Notes: a model not told the origin generated them from the sequence alone. Counted from the first letter of the stretch, positions 1-13,106 are shown. The stretch is DNA of 64,000 nt from Macrotis lagotis (GCF_037893015.1 NC_133658.1:632453354-632517353), one strand, 5' to 3'. Numbers and translations are program-made.

Positions 1-3000
1 ATAAGGGCAGAAACTTTATCCTCCTAAAAGGTACCATAGACAATAAAGTCATTTCAATATTGAATATATAGATGCACCCGGTGGGACAGCACCCAAATTC
101 TTAGAGGAGAAGCTGAAAGAATTACAGGAAGACATAGACAGCAAAACTCTGCTAATGGGAGACCTCAACTTCCCTCTCCCAGATGTAGATAAATGGAATT
201 ATAAAATAAACCAGAAAGAAGTTAAGGAGGTCAATAGATTCTTAGAAAAATTAGATATGGTAGACTTATGGAGGAAAATGAATGGAGATAGAATGGAATA
301 TACCTTTTTCTCTGTAGTACATGGAGCTTATACAAAAATTGAACATGTACTAGGACATAAAAACCTAATGATCAACTGCAGAAAGGCAGAAATAGTGAAT
401 ACATCTTTCTCAGATCAAGATGCAATAAAAGTCATACGCAATACTGGGCCAAGGAGATATAGACCCAGAAAAATTGGAAACTGTATAACCTCATTTTAAA
501 AAATTAGTGGACCAATAATCAAATTATAGAAAGAATTAACCATTTTATCATAGATAGTGATAATAATTAAACAAAATTCCAAACCCTATGGGATTCATCC
601 AAAGCGACTCTCATGGGATATATTATAGCTCCAAATGCTTACATGAATATGTTGGAGAAAGAAGAAATCAATGAAGTAAACATGCAATGAAAAAAATTAG
701 AGAACAAGCAAATCATAAATCCTCATTTAAACACCAAATAAGAAATTCTAAAAATTAAAGGAGAAATTAATAAAATTGTAAGCAAAAAACCACAATGCAT
801 TAATAAATAAAACCAAAAGTTGGTATTATGAAAAAACAATAAAAATGATAAACCTCTGGTCAATTTGATTAAAAAAAGAAAGAAGAAAACCAAATTGCTG
901 GTATTGTAAATGAGGAGGAAATTAAAGTAATAATTCAAAATTATTTTGCCCAACTCTATGCCAATAAATTTAATAATCTAAGTGAAATGGATGAATATTT
1001 ACAAAAATATAAGTTGCCCAGGTTAAATGAAGAATAGATTAAATACCTAAACAACCCTATATCAGAAAAATAAATTCAAGAAGCAATCATTGAACTCCTT
1101 AAAAAACATCTCCAGACCCTGATGGATTCAAAAGTGAATTCTACGAAACATTTAAGGAACAATTCATTCCAATTCTCTATAAACTCTTTGGAAAAATAGG
1201 GAAAGACGGAAATCTGCCTAACTTTTTTATGAAACCAATATGGTGCTGTTACCTAAACCAGGAAGAGTTAAAACAGAGAAAGAAAATTATAGACCTATTT
1301 GCCTGATGAATATAGATGCAAAAATTTTAAATAAAATCCTAGCAAAACAATTACAACAAGTTATCACTAGGATAATACATTATGATCAAGCAGGATTTAT
1401 TCCAGGAATGTAGGGTTGGTTCAATATCAGGAAAACTGTTAGTATACTTAATTATATCAACACCAAACCTATCAGAAATTATATGATCATATCAATAGAT
1501 GCCGAAAAAGCTTTTGACAAAATACAGCATCCATTCCTATTAAAAACACTAGAGAGTGTAGGAATAAATGGACTGTTTCTTAAAATAATTAGCAGTATCT
1601 ATCTGAAAACATCAATAAGCATTATATTCAAGACAGGCTAGAGACATTCCTAATAAGATCAGGGGTGAAATAAGGGTGCCCATTATCACAACTACTATTC
1701 AATATTGCAATAGAAATGGTAGCCTCAACAATAAGAGAAGAAAAGAAATTGAAGGAATTAGAATTGGGAAGGAAGAGACAAAACTCTCACTCTTTGCAGA
1801 TGACATGATGGTCTACCTAGAAAATCCCAAGAAATCATCCAAAAAACTACTGGAAACAATTGGCAATTTTAGCAAAGTTGCAGGTTATAATATAAACCCT
1901 CATAAATCTTCAATTTTTCTATACATGTCTAGCAATATACAGCAGGAAGAGCTAGAAAGAGCAATCCCATTCAAAGTAACCTCAGACAACATAAAATACT
2001 TGGGAGTCTATTTGCCAAGACAGATTCAGAATCTTTTTGAAAACAATTATAAAACACTTCTCACACAAATTAAATCAGATTTAAGTAACTGGGGAAATAT
2101 CAAATGCTCATGGATAGGTAGAGCTAATATAATAAAAATGACAATTCTACCAAAACTAAACTATCTGTTTAGTGCCCCACCAATCAAAATTCCAAAAAAT
2201 TACTTTAATGAGTTAGAAAAAATTGTAAATAAATTCAAATGGAGAAATAAAAAGTCCAGAATTGCCAGGAGCTTAATGAAAAAAGTGCAAAATAAGGTGG
2301 CTTAGCCCTACATGATCTAAAATTATATTATAAAGCATCAGTCATCAAAACTGTTTGGTATTGGCTAAGAAATAGAGTGGTGGACCAGTGGAATAGACTA
2401 GGTGTAAAAGCAGGAGAGGATTATAGTAATCTGCTGTTTGATAAACCCAAACTGTCCAGCCATTTGGATAAAAATTCCCTCTGTGATAAAAATTGCTGGG
2501 ATAATTGGAAGTTAGTATGGAAGGAACTTAGATTAGACCAACACCTCACACCCTTACCAAGTTAAGATCCAAATGGTTACAGGACTTAGACATAAAAAAC
2601 AATACTATAAGCAAATTAGAAGATCAAGGGCTAGTTTACCTGTCATATCTATGGGAAGGGGAGTAGATGACTAAGGAAGATTTGGAGAACATAACCACAA
2701 ACCAATTATATGATTTTGATTACATAAATTTTAAAAGCTTTTGCACAGATAAAATCACTGTAACCAAGATCAAAAGAAATGTAGTAAATTGGGAAACAAT
2801 CTTTACCAATAATGATTCTGACAAAGGACTCATTTCTAAAATATACAGAGAACTGAGTCATATTTTTAAAACAAAAAGCCATTCCCCAGTTGATAAATGG
2901 TCAAAGGATATGCAAAGACAATTTACAGATGAGGAGATCAAAGCAATTCATAGCCATATGAAAAAATGCTCTAAATCATTAATTATTAGAGAAATGCAAA

Positions 3001-3508
3001 TTAAACTTCTCTGAGGTACCACCTCACACCTCTCAGATTGGCCAATATGACCAGAAAGGATAATGATCAGTGTTGGAAGGGTTGTGGGAAATCTGGGACA
3101 CTATTACACTGTTGGTGGAGCTGTGAACTCATCCAACCCTTCTGGAGAGCTATTTGGAACTATGCCCAAAGGACAACAAAAATGTGCATACCCTTTGACC
3201 CAGCAATACCTCTACTGGGTCTATATCCTGAAGAGATGAAAAAAAAAGGTAAAAACATTACTTGTACAAAAATATTTATAGCAGCCCTGTTTGTGGTGGC
3301 AAAGAATTGGAAATCAAGTAAATGTCCTTCCATTGGGGAATGGCTTAGCAAACTGTGGTATATGTATGTCATGGAATACTATTGTTCTATTAGAAACCAG
3401 GAGGGATGGGATTTCAGGGAAGCCTGGAGAGATTTACATGAACTGATGGTGAGTGAGATGAGCCGAACCAGAAAAACACTGTATATACTAAAAGCAACAT
3501 GGGAGTGA
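1..3508 (+). pseudogene. L1 ORF2 remnant (endonuclease-reverse transcriptase), copy I
   Basis: L1 ORF2 nicks target DNA and reverse-transcribes L1 RNA at the nick. Open pieces are seen at 155-499 (endonuclease, with GDLN, the counterpart of the catalytic GDFN motif), 1676-2305 (reverse transcriptase with [12 protein letters not shown]), 2667-3014, and 3038-3508. The last piece is the C-terminus with CWKGCGKSGTLLHCWWSC, which fits the CX3CX7HX4C pattern of mammalian L1. Frameshifts and stops separate the pieces, for example an in-frame stop near 79 and others between 499 and 1676. The protein cannot be made whole from this copy. Confidence 0.93.
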
Positions 3509-3880
3509 TGTTCAAACTTGAAGGACTGGCTCATCCCATCAGTGCAACAATCGGGAGCAATTTTGGGCTGTCTGCAAAGGAGAGTGCCATCTGTATCCAG
3601 ATAAGGAGCTGTGGAGTTTGAACAAAGTTCAAGGACTATTTCCTTGAATTTAAAAAAACAGAAATATCTTATTGTCTGATCTTGTTACCTCTTAGACTTC
3701 TTGTCTCTTCTCAAAGGATATGATTTCTCTCTCATCACACCCAATTTGGATCAAGGTACTACATGGAAACAAAGTAAAGACTGACAGATTCTCTCCATGG
3801 AGGGGTGGGGGGAGGGAAGTAAGATTTGGGGGGTAATTGTAAAACTCAAATAATATCTTTAATAAAAATTAATTAAAAAA
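1..3880 (+). mobile_element. L1 LINE copy I, 5' part outside window
   Basis: A plus-strand L1 enters the window inside the ORF2 endonuclease domain and runs through reverse transcriptase, the C-terminal region and the 3' UTR. It ends in an A-rich tail near 3880. The 3' UTR carries the G-rich tract at about 3804-3820 that recurs in the other L1 copies here. The next L1 copy starts directly at the tail, with no unique DNA between them. The insertion is old, because the reading frame is repeatedly broken. Confidence 0.93.
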
Positions 3881-6800
3881 GAGTAAAAGTAAAAGGTTCG
3901 AGCAAAATATGGGTTGCTTCAACTGAATTGAAAAAAGTAGTGTAGCAATCTTTATCTCAAACAAAGCAGCTGCAAAAATAGATAGTACTAAAAGATATGA
4001 GGAAGGCAACTATATCCTCCTCAAAGTTAACATAGACCAAAAAATAATTTTAATACTAAATATCTATGCACCCAATTGGTATAGCACCAAAATTCTTAGA
4101 GGAGAAATTGAAAGACCTACAGGAAGACAAAGACAGCAAAATGCTTTTAGTGCAAGACCTCAACCTCCTGTTCTCTGATTTGATAAATATAACCATAAAA
4201 TTAATGAGAAGGAAGTTAAGGAGGTAAATAGATTGTTAGAAAACCTAGATATGTTAGACCTATGGAGGAAATTGAATGGAGATGGAAAGAAATATACATT
4301 TTTTCTGCAGTGCATGACACTTACACAAAATAGACCATGTACTAGGGCATAAAAACCTAATGATCAATTGCAGAAAGGTAGTAACAGTGAATAAATCTTT
4401 GTCAGATCATAATGAAATAAAAAGCATATGCAATATTGGGCCAGGAAGATACAGACCAGAACTAATTGGAAACTAAATAATGCCATTTTAAAGAATGAGT
4501 GGATCAAGCAACAAATTAAAGAAAGAATTATTTATTTTGTCTTTGATAATGACAATAATGAAATAACATACCAAAGTTTATGGGATACAATCAAGGTGAC
4601 TGTCAGGGGATATATTATATATTTAAATGCTTACATGAATAAATTAGAGAAAGAAATAAATGAACTAAATGTGCAACTAAAAAAATTTGAGAAAGAACAA
4701 ATTAAAAACACCCAATTAAATGCCCAATTAGAAATTCTAAAAATTAGAGGAGAAATTAAACTGAAAGCAAGAAAACTACTAAACTAATAAATAAAAGCAA
4801 GAGTTGATTTTATGAATAAAAACCAATAAAATTGATAAATATTCTGGGCAATTTGATTGGAAAAAAAAGAAAGGAGAAAATCAAATTGCTAGTAGCATAA
4901 ATGAAAACGGTGAACTCACCACCAATGATGAGGAAATTAAAGTAATAATTCAGAATTATTTTGCCCAACTTCATTACAATAAATTTGACAATCTAAGTGG
5001 AATGGATGGATATTTACAAAAATATAAGTTGCCTGGATTAAATGAAGAGGAGATGCAAAAAGCCAAATAACTCTATCTTAGAAAAAAAATTCAACAGACT
5101 ATTACTTAACTCCCTAAGAAAAAATTTTCAGGGCCAGATGGATTTACAAGATAATTCTAGCACACATTTAAGGTACAATTGTTTCCAATTCTATATAAGC
5201 TCTTTGGAAAAATAGGTGAAGATGAAACTTTGCCTAACTCTTTTTATGACATCAATATGATGCTGATACCTAAACTAGGAAGAGTTAAAACAGAGAAAGA
5301 AAATTATAGACCTCTCTCTGTAGAATATAGGAGCAAAAATCTTAAATAAAATGTTAGCAAAATGATTACAACAAATTATCACTAGGATAATACATTATGA
5401 TCAAGTAGGATTTATCCCAGGAATGCAGGGTTTGTTCAATATTAGGAAAAATGTTAGTCTACTTAATTATATCAATAATAAACCTATCAGAAATCATAAG
5501 ATCATATCAATATATGCTGAAAAAGCTTTTGACAAAATACAGCACCCATTCCTACTAAAAACACTAGAGAGTGTAGGAGTAAATGGATTGTTCCTCAGAA
5601 TGATAAGCAGTATCTGTCTGAAACCATCAGCAAGCAATATATGCAATAGGGATAGGCTAGAGTCATTACTAATAAGATCAGGGGTGAAACAAGGTTATCC
5701 ATTATCACCACTACTATTCAATATCATATTAGAAATGTTAGCCTCAACAATAGAGAAGAAAAAGAAATTGAAGGAATTAGAATAGGGAAGGAGGAGACAA
5801 AACTCTCACTCTTTGCAGATGATATGATGGTATACCTAGAGAATCCCAAAAAAAATCTAAAAAATCTACTAGAAATAGTTAGCAACTTTAGTAAAGTAGC
5901 AGGATAAAAAAATAAATCCTCATATATCCTCAACCTTTCTCTCTCTGACTAGCAAGACACAGCAGAAACAGATAGAAAAAGAAATCCCTTTCAAAGTAAT
6001 CATACAATATAAAATACCTGGGAGCCTACCTACCAAGGCAGATTCAAAAACTTTTTGAAATCAATTACAAAACATTTCTCACACAAATAAAATTAGATTT
6101 AAATAACAGAGCAAACACCATGGATAGGTCAAGCTAATATAATAAAAATGACAATTCTACCTAAATTATACTACTTATTTAGTGCCCTACCAATCAAAAT
6201 TCAAAAAAATTACTTTAATGGGTTAGAAAAACTGGTAAGTAAATACATATGGAGAAATAAAAAGTCAAGAATTTCCAGGGACTTAATGAAAAAAAGTTCA
6301 AAAGATCTAAACTTATATTATAAAATATCAGTCATCAAAACTGTTTTTTATTGGCTAATAAAATGAGAGTTGGATCACTGGAATAGATTAGGTACAGTAT
6401 TGGGAAATTATTATAGAAATCTGCTGTTTGATAAACCCAAAGAGTCCAACTAATGGGATAAAAACTTTCTCTCTTTGATAAAGACTGTTGTAAAAATTGG
6501 AAATTAGTATGGAAGAAACTTAGATTAGACCAACACCTCACATGGTATATACCAAGATAAGGTCAAAATGGATACAGGGTTTAGACATAAAAAATAACAT
6601 GATAAGGAAACTAGAAGATCAAGCAGTAGTTTACCTGTCAGATCTATAGGAAAGGAAGCAGTTTATGACCAAGGAAGAGATGGAGTACATCATTAAAAAC
6701 AAACTAGACAATTTTGATTACATTAAATTAAAAAGCTTTTGCACAGACAAAATATAACCAAGATCAAAAGAAATGCAATAAATTGGGAAACAATTTTTAG

Positions 6801-7475
6801 AACTAGTATTTCTGACAAAGGACTCATTTCTAAAATATACAGAGAATTGAGTCAAATTAAAAAAAATGGTCACAGGATATGCAAAGGCAATTTACAGCTG
6901 AGAAACTCAAAGTGATCCATATTCATATGTAAAATCACACTAAACAATTACTTATTAGAGGTATGCAAATTAAAGCATCTCTGAGTAAGCACCTCACATC
7001 TCTCAGACTGACTAATATTACCAGAAAGGACAATGATCAATGTTGGAAGTGATGTGGTAAATCTGGGACACTAATACATTGTTGGTGGAACTGTGAACTC
7101 ATTCAGCTTTTCTAGAGAGCCATTTTGAATTATGCCCAAAGGGCATTAAAATGTGTATACCCTTTGATCCACCAATACCACTATTGGATCTATACCCTGA
7201 AGAAATGATTAAAAAGGGCAAAAACATCACTTGTACAAAAATATTCATAGCAGCCCTGTTTGTAGTGGCAAAGAATTGGAAATTAAGTGAATGTCCTTCA
7301 ATTAAGGATTGGCTTAACAAACTTGGTATATGTATGTCATGGAACACTTGTATTAGAAACCAGGAGCAATGAGAATTCAGGGAAGCCTGGAAGGATTTGC
7401 ATGAACTGATGATGTTGAGGGAGATGAGCAGACCCAGAAAAACAGTGTTCACCCTAACAGCAACATCGGAGTGTG
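3881..7475 (+). pseudogene. L1 ORF2 remnant, copy II
   Basis: Open pieces include 4428-4787 (the coiled linker after the endonuclease), 5423-5785 (reverse transcriptase fingers and palm, with the D-x-x-K-A-F-D-like motif changed to YAEKAFDK), and 6148-6366. [10 protein letters not shown] is still readable around 5811-5840 in another frame. 7151-7372 is the C-terminal segment ending the ORF. Multiple stops and frameshifts are present, so it is a dead copy. Confidence 0.9.
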
Positions 7476-7850
7476 ATCAACCTTGATGGACTCTCTCATT
7501 CCATCAGTGCATCAACCAGGGATAACTTTGTGCTATCTGCAATGGAGAATACCATCTGTATCCAGAGAAAGAATTGTGGAGTTTGAACAAAGACCATAGA
7601 CTATTACCTTCAATTTAGGAAACAAAAAACGTTATCTTATTATTAATTTTGCTGTCTCTTTTACTTTATTTTTCTTCCTTAAGGATATGATTGCTCCCTC
7701 ATCATATTCAACTGAGATCAATGTATAACCATTGAAACAAACAGACTGCCTTCTGTGAGGGGTGGGGGGGGGGAGGGAAGCAAGAATGACAGGAAAATTC
7801 TAAAACTCAAAATAAATAAATAAAATCTTTCTAAAATGAAAAAAAAGAAA
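3881..7850 (+). mobile_element. L1 LINE copy II, 5'-truncated in the endonuclease
   Basis: The second plus-strand L1 begins abruptly inside the endonuclease coding region, matching the segment just before the window's first base in copy I. It runs to a 3' UTR with a long G tract (about 7759-7778) and an A-rich tail near 7850. It joins the tail of copy I without spacer. 5' truncation is the usual outcome of target-primed reverse transcription. Copy II is more diverged than copy I. Confidence 0.92.
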
Positions 7851-7971
7851 TTGAGAATCTCTAAAAAGAAGATATAGAAAAAAACAAAATGAAGGACAAA
7901 TAAAATAACTCACAAAACTATTTATCTCACAAGATAAGAGCAAATAAAATGCTTAATAATATTTAAAAAAA

Positions 7972-8088
7972 GAACATAAGCTCTTTGAGCAGGGAATTTT
8001 CACTTTTGCTATTGCATCCCAATTGACTATAATAGTCTGGCATGTAATAGACACTTCATAAATGTTTATTGATTCATTGAATGAAGAT
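7972..8088 (+). repeat. L2 LINE 3' end
   Basis: The segment reads like the L2 3' terminus: a 'ctctttgagcagggaa' start, then a 'ggcatgtaatagacacttcataaatg' type end. The same motif occurs at 50560-50690 and 51000-51115. It is old and diverged. 7851-7971 between it and L1 copy II shows nothing I can name. Confidence 0.6.
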
Positions 8089-8134
8089 GATCATTGTTTC
8101 AGTTTAAGTTTCTTGCTTTAAAATAGAGGGGGGG

Positions 8135-8185
8135 ATTGCTCTGTGACCTTGGGACAGTCATTTAACCCTATTGCCTTGCAAATAA
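8135..8185 (+). repeat. SINE tail fragment
   Basis: A short stretch around 'gtgaccttgggacagtcatttaaccc' followed by 'ttgccttgcaaa' matches the 3' half of the window's tRNA-derived SINE. The head is missing. It is a small relic. Confidence 0.5.
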
Positions 8186-8199
8186 AGGAGGGGCAAGTT

Positions 8200-9452
8200 A
8201 TCAGAACATCTTCTGGGAGCCAAGTTGGAGCAATAAGCAGTTAATCTCTGTATCTCCATAGTGACTTCCAGGCACCATAAAATAGTGCCACAAAACAAAT
8301 CCTGGAACCCATGAAAAGATGGGTGAAACAAACTTTTAGCTCAAGAAACTTGGAAGATCATTAGATAAAGACATTTCTTACTCCAATGAAAAAGGAATGC
8401 AGTCCTGGCCAGGAAATATCCCAGCAAAGTCAGCAGCAAGCCTCACCTCAGCAATGAAGCAAGACATCCTGTACCTTGGTGTGGTAGAGAGGGTAAACAC
8501 CAACACTAGGAATCTCCCTCTAGCCCCCAATACCTCAGTATTCCCAGAAGAACAAAAAGATTCCAGCTCTAAGAATCACCACATGCTTTTAACATAGTTT
8601 TGGCAAACAGGCAGCCTCCAGCTACCAGAACACCATGTGCTTCAAAGTAGCCCCAGGGAAATGCAGCAATAACCCACAAGCTTTAGTACACCCCAGGTAA
8701 CAGTACTAGGACCCCAACACAGCACCAGGTAAGCTGCCCTATGGCATCTAGCAGTTCCAGACTCCTCCAAACCCACACTTTCATCACAGTATCAGATACA
8801 ATTGCCATATGTGCTTCAGGGCAACATCAGTGTAGCAACAGGAAAATAGTCAGAGAGACCCTGGCTAAGTCTAAGACTTCTTCCACCTCAGGAGGAAAGC
8901 CCAAAAATAAAAGTAAAGGTCAAAAAAGATGAATTAAAAAAAACCAAACAAATAAAACTAAACAACAGCAAAAAAAGAATCTGACCATTAAAATAATATT
9001 ATGGTCACAGTCAAGATCAAAACACAAACTCAGAAGAGGACAACAATGTCAAAACACCTATGGGAAAAACACCAAAGAAAAATGGCAAGTGTCTCAAACC
9101 AGAACAAACTCACAGAAAAGGTAAAAAAATAGCTTAAAAATCACATAAGAGAGAGAGAGAGAGAGAGAGAAGAAAAATTGAGGGGAAAATGAGAGTAATA
9201 CAAGAGAATTTTGAAAAAGAATCAACAACTTTGAAAAATAAACAATTGTTTAAAAAGTATATATGGACAAATGGAAAAAAGAGATATAAAAATTTCACTA
9301 AAGAAAAAGACTTGTTAAAAATGACCAAATAAAAAACGAAGAAGAAAAACTAATAGAGGAAAAAACTATTTACAATTTAGAATTGGGCAGTTAGGAGTTA
9401 ATGACTCTCTGTGACATTGAGAATCAACCAAATGAATTCAAAAGAAAGAAGG
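8200..9452 (+). mobile_element. Old L1 5' UTR and ORF1 N-terminal region
   Basis: GC-richer sequence at 8200-8900 has the composition of an L1 5' UTR and ORF1 start. It is followed by A-rich lysine- and glutamate-coding sequence at 8900-9440 that looks like the ORF1 coiled coil. The region resembles 53531-54118, another relic of similar build. It ends at about 9452, where sequence switches abruptly to ORF2 C-terminal coding DNA. No frame stays open for more than 66 codons. The assignment rests on composition and partial resemblance. Confidence 0.5.
9148..9171. repeat. (GA)n microsatellite
   Basis: An uninterrupted GA run of about 24 bases inside the A-rich part of the old L1. Confidence 0.95.
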
Positions 9453-11025
9453 TGGCTTAGCTCTATCTGATCTAAAAATTATATTATAAAGCACCACTTA
9501 TCAAAACTATCTGGTTATCTGGTACTGGCTAAGAAATACAGTGGTGGACCAGTGGCATAGATTAGGTGGAATAGCAGGAAATGATTATAGTAATCTGCTG
9601 TATGTTAAACCTAAAGAACCCAGCTATTGGAATAAAAACTTCCGGGAAAATTGGAAGTTAGTATGGAAGAAATTTAGATTAGACCAACACCTCACACCCT
9701 TTTCCAAGATAAGATCCGAATGGATATAGGATCTAGACATAAAAAAACAATATTATAAGCAAATTAGAAGATCAAGGAGTATTTTACTTGACACATTTAT
9801 GGAAAGGGAAGTAATTTAGGACTAAGGAAGAAATGGAGAACATCACTTAAAACAAACTAGATGATTTTGATAACATTGAATTAATAAGCTTTTGCACGGA
9901 CAAAATATAACCAAGATCAAAAGACATGTAGTAAATTGGGAAACAATTTTTAGAACTAGTATTTCTGACAAAGGACTCCTTTCTAAAATATACAGAGAAC
10001 TGAGTCAAATTTTAAAAAAAACATCCATTCTCCAATTGACAAATGGTCACAGGATATGCAAAGGAAATTTACAGCTGAGAAACTCACAGTGATCCATATT
10101 CATATATAAAAATCACTCTAAATCATTACTTATTAGAGGAATGCAAATTAAAGCATCTCTGAGGTAGCACCTCACATCTCTCAGATGGACTAATATTACC
10201 AGAAAGGACAATGATCAGTGATGGAAGGGATGTGGGAAATCTGGGACACTAATACATTGTTGGTGGAGCTGTGAACTCATCCACCTTTTCTAGAGAGCCA
10301 TTTTGAATTATGCCCAAAAGGCATCAAAATATGTATACCCTTTGATCCACCAATACCACTACTGGATCTATACCCTGAAGAGATGATTAAAAAGGGTAAA
10401 ATCATCACTGGTACAAAAATATTCATAGCAGCCCTGTTTGTGGTGGCAAAGAATTGGAAATCAAGTAAATGCCCTTCAATTGGGGGATGGCTTAGCAAAA
10501 TATGGTATATGCATGTCACGGAACACTATTGTTCTATTAAAAACCAGCAGGGATGGGAATTCAGGGAAGCCTGAAGGGATTTGCATGAACTGATGCTGAG
10601 CAAGATGAGCAGAACCATAATAACATTGTATACCTTAACAGCAACATGGAGGTGATGATCAACCTTGATGGACTTGCTCGTTCCATCAGTGCAACAATCA
10701 GGGACAATTTGGGGCTATCTGCAAAGGAGAATACCATCTGTATCCAGAGAAAGAATTGTGGAGTTTGAACAAAGACCAAGGACTATTATCTTTAATTTAG
10801 GGGAAAAAAACCTGATAACTTATTGTCTGATCTTGCTATCTCTTATACTTTGTTTCTTCCTTAAAGATTTCTCTCTCATCACAATCAATTTAGATCAATG
10901 TATAGCATGGAAACAATGTAAAGACTGGCAAATTGCCTTCTCTGGAGGGTGAGGGGAGGGAAGTAAGATTGGGGGAACAATTGTAAAACTCAAAATCAAT
11001 AAAATCTTTAATTATAAAAAGAAAA
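9453..11025 (+). mobile_element. L1 LINE copy III, ORF2 C-terminus and 3' UTR
   Basis: Starts at the point equivalent to about 2296 in copy I ('ggtggcttagc') and continues through the ORF2 C-terminus to the 3' UTR and an A-rich tail near 11025. Open pieces are 9541-9729 and 10383-10574. The latter contains the 'IFIAALFVVAKNWKSSKCPS' segment shared by all copies. The zinc-like cysteine motif is degraded here. It may be an independent 5'-truncated insertion or the 3' half of an internally deleted element that begins at 8200. Confidence 0.88.
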
Positions 11026-11044
11026 GAAAAAAGGAGTGAAAATT

Positions 11045-11450
11045 CTAATAGACAAAGCAAAAATAGATCTATTTTTTTAAAAAATGAAGCAAACTTAATC
11101 TTACTAATAAGTAAGAGAATGAAGCAATATCAATAATAAACATATATACACCAAGTGGTATAGCATCAAAATTGTTAAAGAAATTAAGTGACTTATAGGA
11201 AGAAATAGACAACAAAACTATACTAATGGGGGACAACCATCTACTCTCAGAACACAATGAATCCAACAACAAAAGAGGAAGAAAGGAGGAAAGGAAGGAA
11301 GAAAGGAAGAAAGAAGGAAGGAAGGAAGGAAGGAAGGAAGGAAGGAAGGAAGGAAGGAAGGAAGGAAGGAAGGAAGGAAGGAGAGAGGGAGGAAAGGAGA
11401 GAGGAAGAAAGGGAGGAAGGGAGGAATGAAGAAAGGAAGAAGGGGAGGGA

Positions 11451-11488
<38 letters not shown>

Positions 11489-11940
11489 GCAAGAAAGAAA
11501 TCAGATAAATAGCAAATTGGAAAAGTAAGATATATCATACTTTTGGAGAAAACTGAATGAGAAAAGAAAGGCCATATACCTTTTTCTCAACAGCACAAAG
11601 TAACAAATAAAAATTGGCATGTATTAGAGCATAAAAGCCTCAAAACTAAATATAGAAAAGTAGAAATATTAAGTACATTCTTTTTTGAATCACAATGCAA
11701 TAAAATTATTTCAACAAAATACAGTGGAAAGGTAGGTTAAAATTGTATGGGAAAATAAATAATTGAATTCTAATGAATAATTAGGTTAAAGAAGTAATAA
11801 TTTCACTAAAGAAAATGACAACAATGAGACAGTATAACAAAATTTAGGGAATGTGGCCAAAATAATACTTAGGGAAACTTTTTTCTCTAAATTCTTACAT
11901 CAACAAAACAGAGAAACAACAGATTAATTAATTGACAATG
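11045..11940 (+). mobile_element. Old L1 endonuclease-region fragment, split by microsatellite
   Basis: 11045-11270 can be aligned by eye to the endonuclease part of ORF2, ending just after the GDLN-equivalent ('ggggacaacc' at 11229). 11500-11940 continues with the stretch that follows in other copies ('gcatgtattagagcataaaagcct'). A long (GGAA)n/(GA)n tract sits between the two. It is more diverged than copies I-III and lacks its 3' end. Confidence 0.7.
11270..11482. repeat. (GGAA)n and (GA)n purine microsatellite
   Basis: Imperfect GGAA repeats, nearly pure at about 11315-11382, pass into a GA run at about 11453-11482. The whole tract is purine on the plus strand. All open frames over it are low-complexity artefacts. 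GGAA arrays can act as ETS-factor binding arrays in other genomes; that is family knowledge, not shown here. Confidence 0.95.
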
Positions 11941-11984
11941 CTATTAAAAAAGAGGAGAAAAAAGAGGAGACAAAGTAAAGACTT

Positions 11985-12920
11985 TTTTAAAATTTTTTTA
12001 AAAATTTTCATCCAACTGTACATACATATTTCCAAGTTAATAAATTTTCCTCCACCCTTCCTTCCCACACCCTTCCCTATGGTAGGGAAAAATCAGGTTA
12101 TCATTTTATATACATATTTTGCTAAACATAGTTACAAATCAGTATTTTTTGGCATTAGGAATTAGGAATTAAGATTAAGGGAAAGAGATAGATAAGAAAT
12201 ACTTTTTATAAGGTGTTCATCAGATTGGGTAGTGGTGTTTTATTCCTGTGTGTTTTGTTTATTTTGTTTTTCTTCCTGTGTTTAGGGAGAATACAATCCA
12301 TAACCAGTCTAATACAGTTGTCCAAGCTCTCTGGATTGTTGAGAGGAGTTGTGTCCATCAAGGTTGTTCATCTCATAATTTTGTTTATGTATGCATTTTT
12401 CTCTTGGCTCAACTCACTTTGCTCAGCATGAGATCCGACAAGTCATTCCATGCTTCTCTAGAGTCCAATCATCCATGTTTCTTTTAGAACAGTAATATTC
12501 AATAGTATTTGTGGACCATGATTTATTTAGTCATTCCCAATTGATGTCTATCCCCTCAACTTCCAATTCTTTGCCAGTACAAGAAGAGCTGCTGTGAATA
12601 TTCTGGAAGATGCAGGTCTTTTCCTATTTTTTATGATTTCTTCTGGATATAGTCATAGTCATAGAATGGGAATTGCCAAGTGAAAGGGTATGAAGAGTTT
12701 TATTGTTCTTTGGGAATAGTTTCATATCGCTGTCCAGAAAGTTTGGATCCATTCACAATTCCACCAGCAATGAATCAATGTTCCAATCCTCCCACAACTT
12801 CTCCAACATTGATCATCTTCCCTTTTTCTCGTCTAGGCTAATGATGTAAGATAATACCTCATTATTGTTTTAATTTGCATTTCTCTAATTGGTAATGATA
12901 TGAGAATGAATTCATTCATA

Positions 12921-12965
<45 letters not shown>

Positions 12966-13106
12966 CTTTAATTTCTTCATTTGAAAACTGTCTGTTCATA
13001 TGTTTGACCATATATCAATTGGGAGATGACTTGTGGTCTTATAAATATGATGCAATTCTCTCTATATTTTATATATGAGACCTTTATCAGAACTTGTAGT
13101 TGTGAA
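11985..13106 (-). mobile_element. L1 3' end, second family, minus strand
   Basis: Starts with a T-rich stretch (the reversed tail) and reads back through 3' UTR into ORF2. The reversed AAAGAATTGG-type segment near 12565 is the hallmark. The same family occurs at 49276-50248. A (TA)n run interrupts it at 12924-12964. The 5' truncation point at about 13106 abuts a plus-strand copy of the same family. Confidence 0.85.
12924..12964. repeat. (TA)n microsatellite
   Basis: An uninterrupted TA run inside the minus-strand L1. Confidence 0.97.

Noticed and set aside
11218-11538. Long open frames on both strands
   Set aside because: They lie on GGAA/GA repeats and encode only low-complexity Glu/Lys/Arg or Phe/Leu/Pro/Ser runs.
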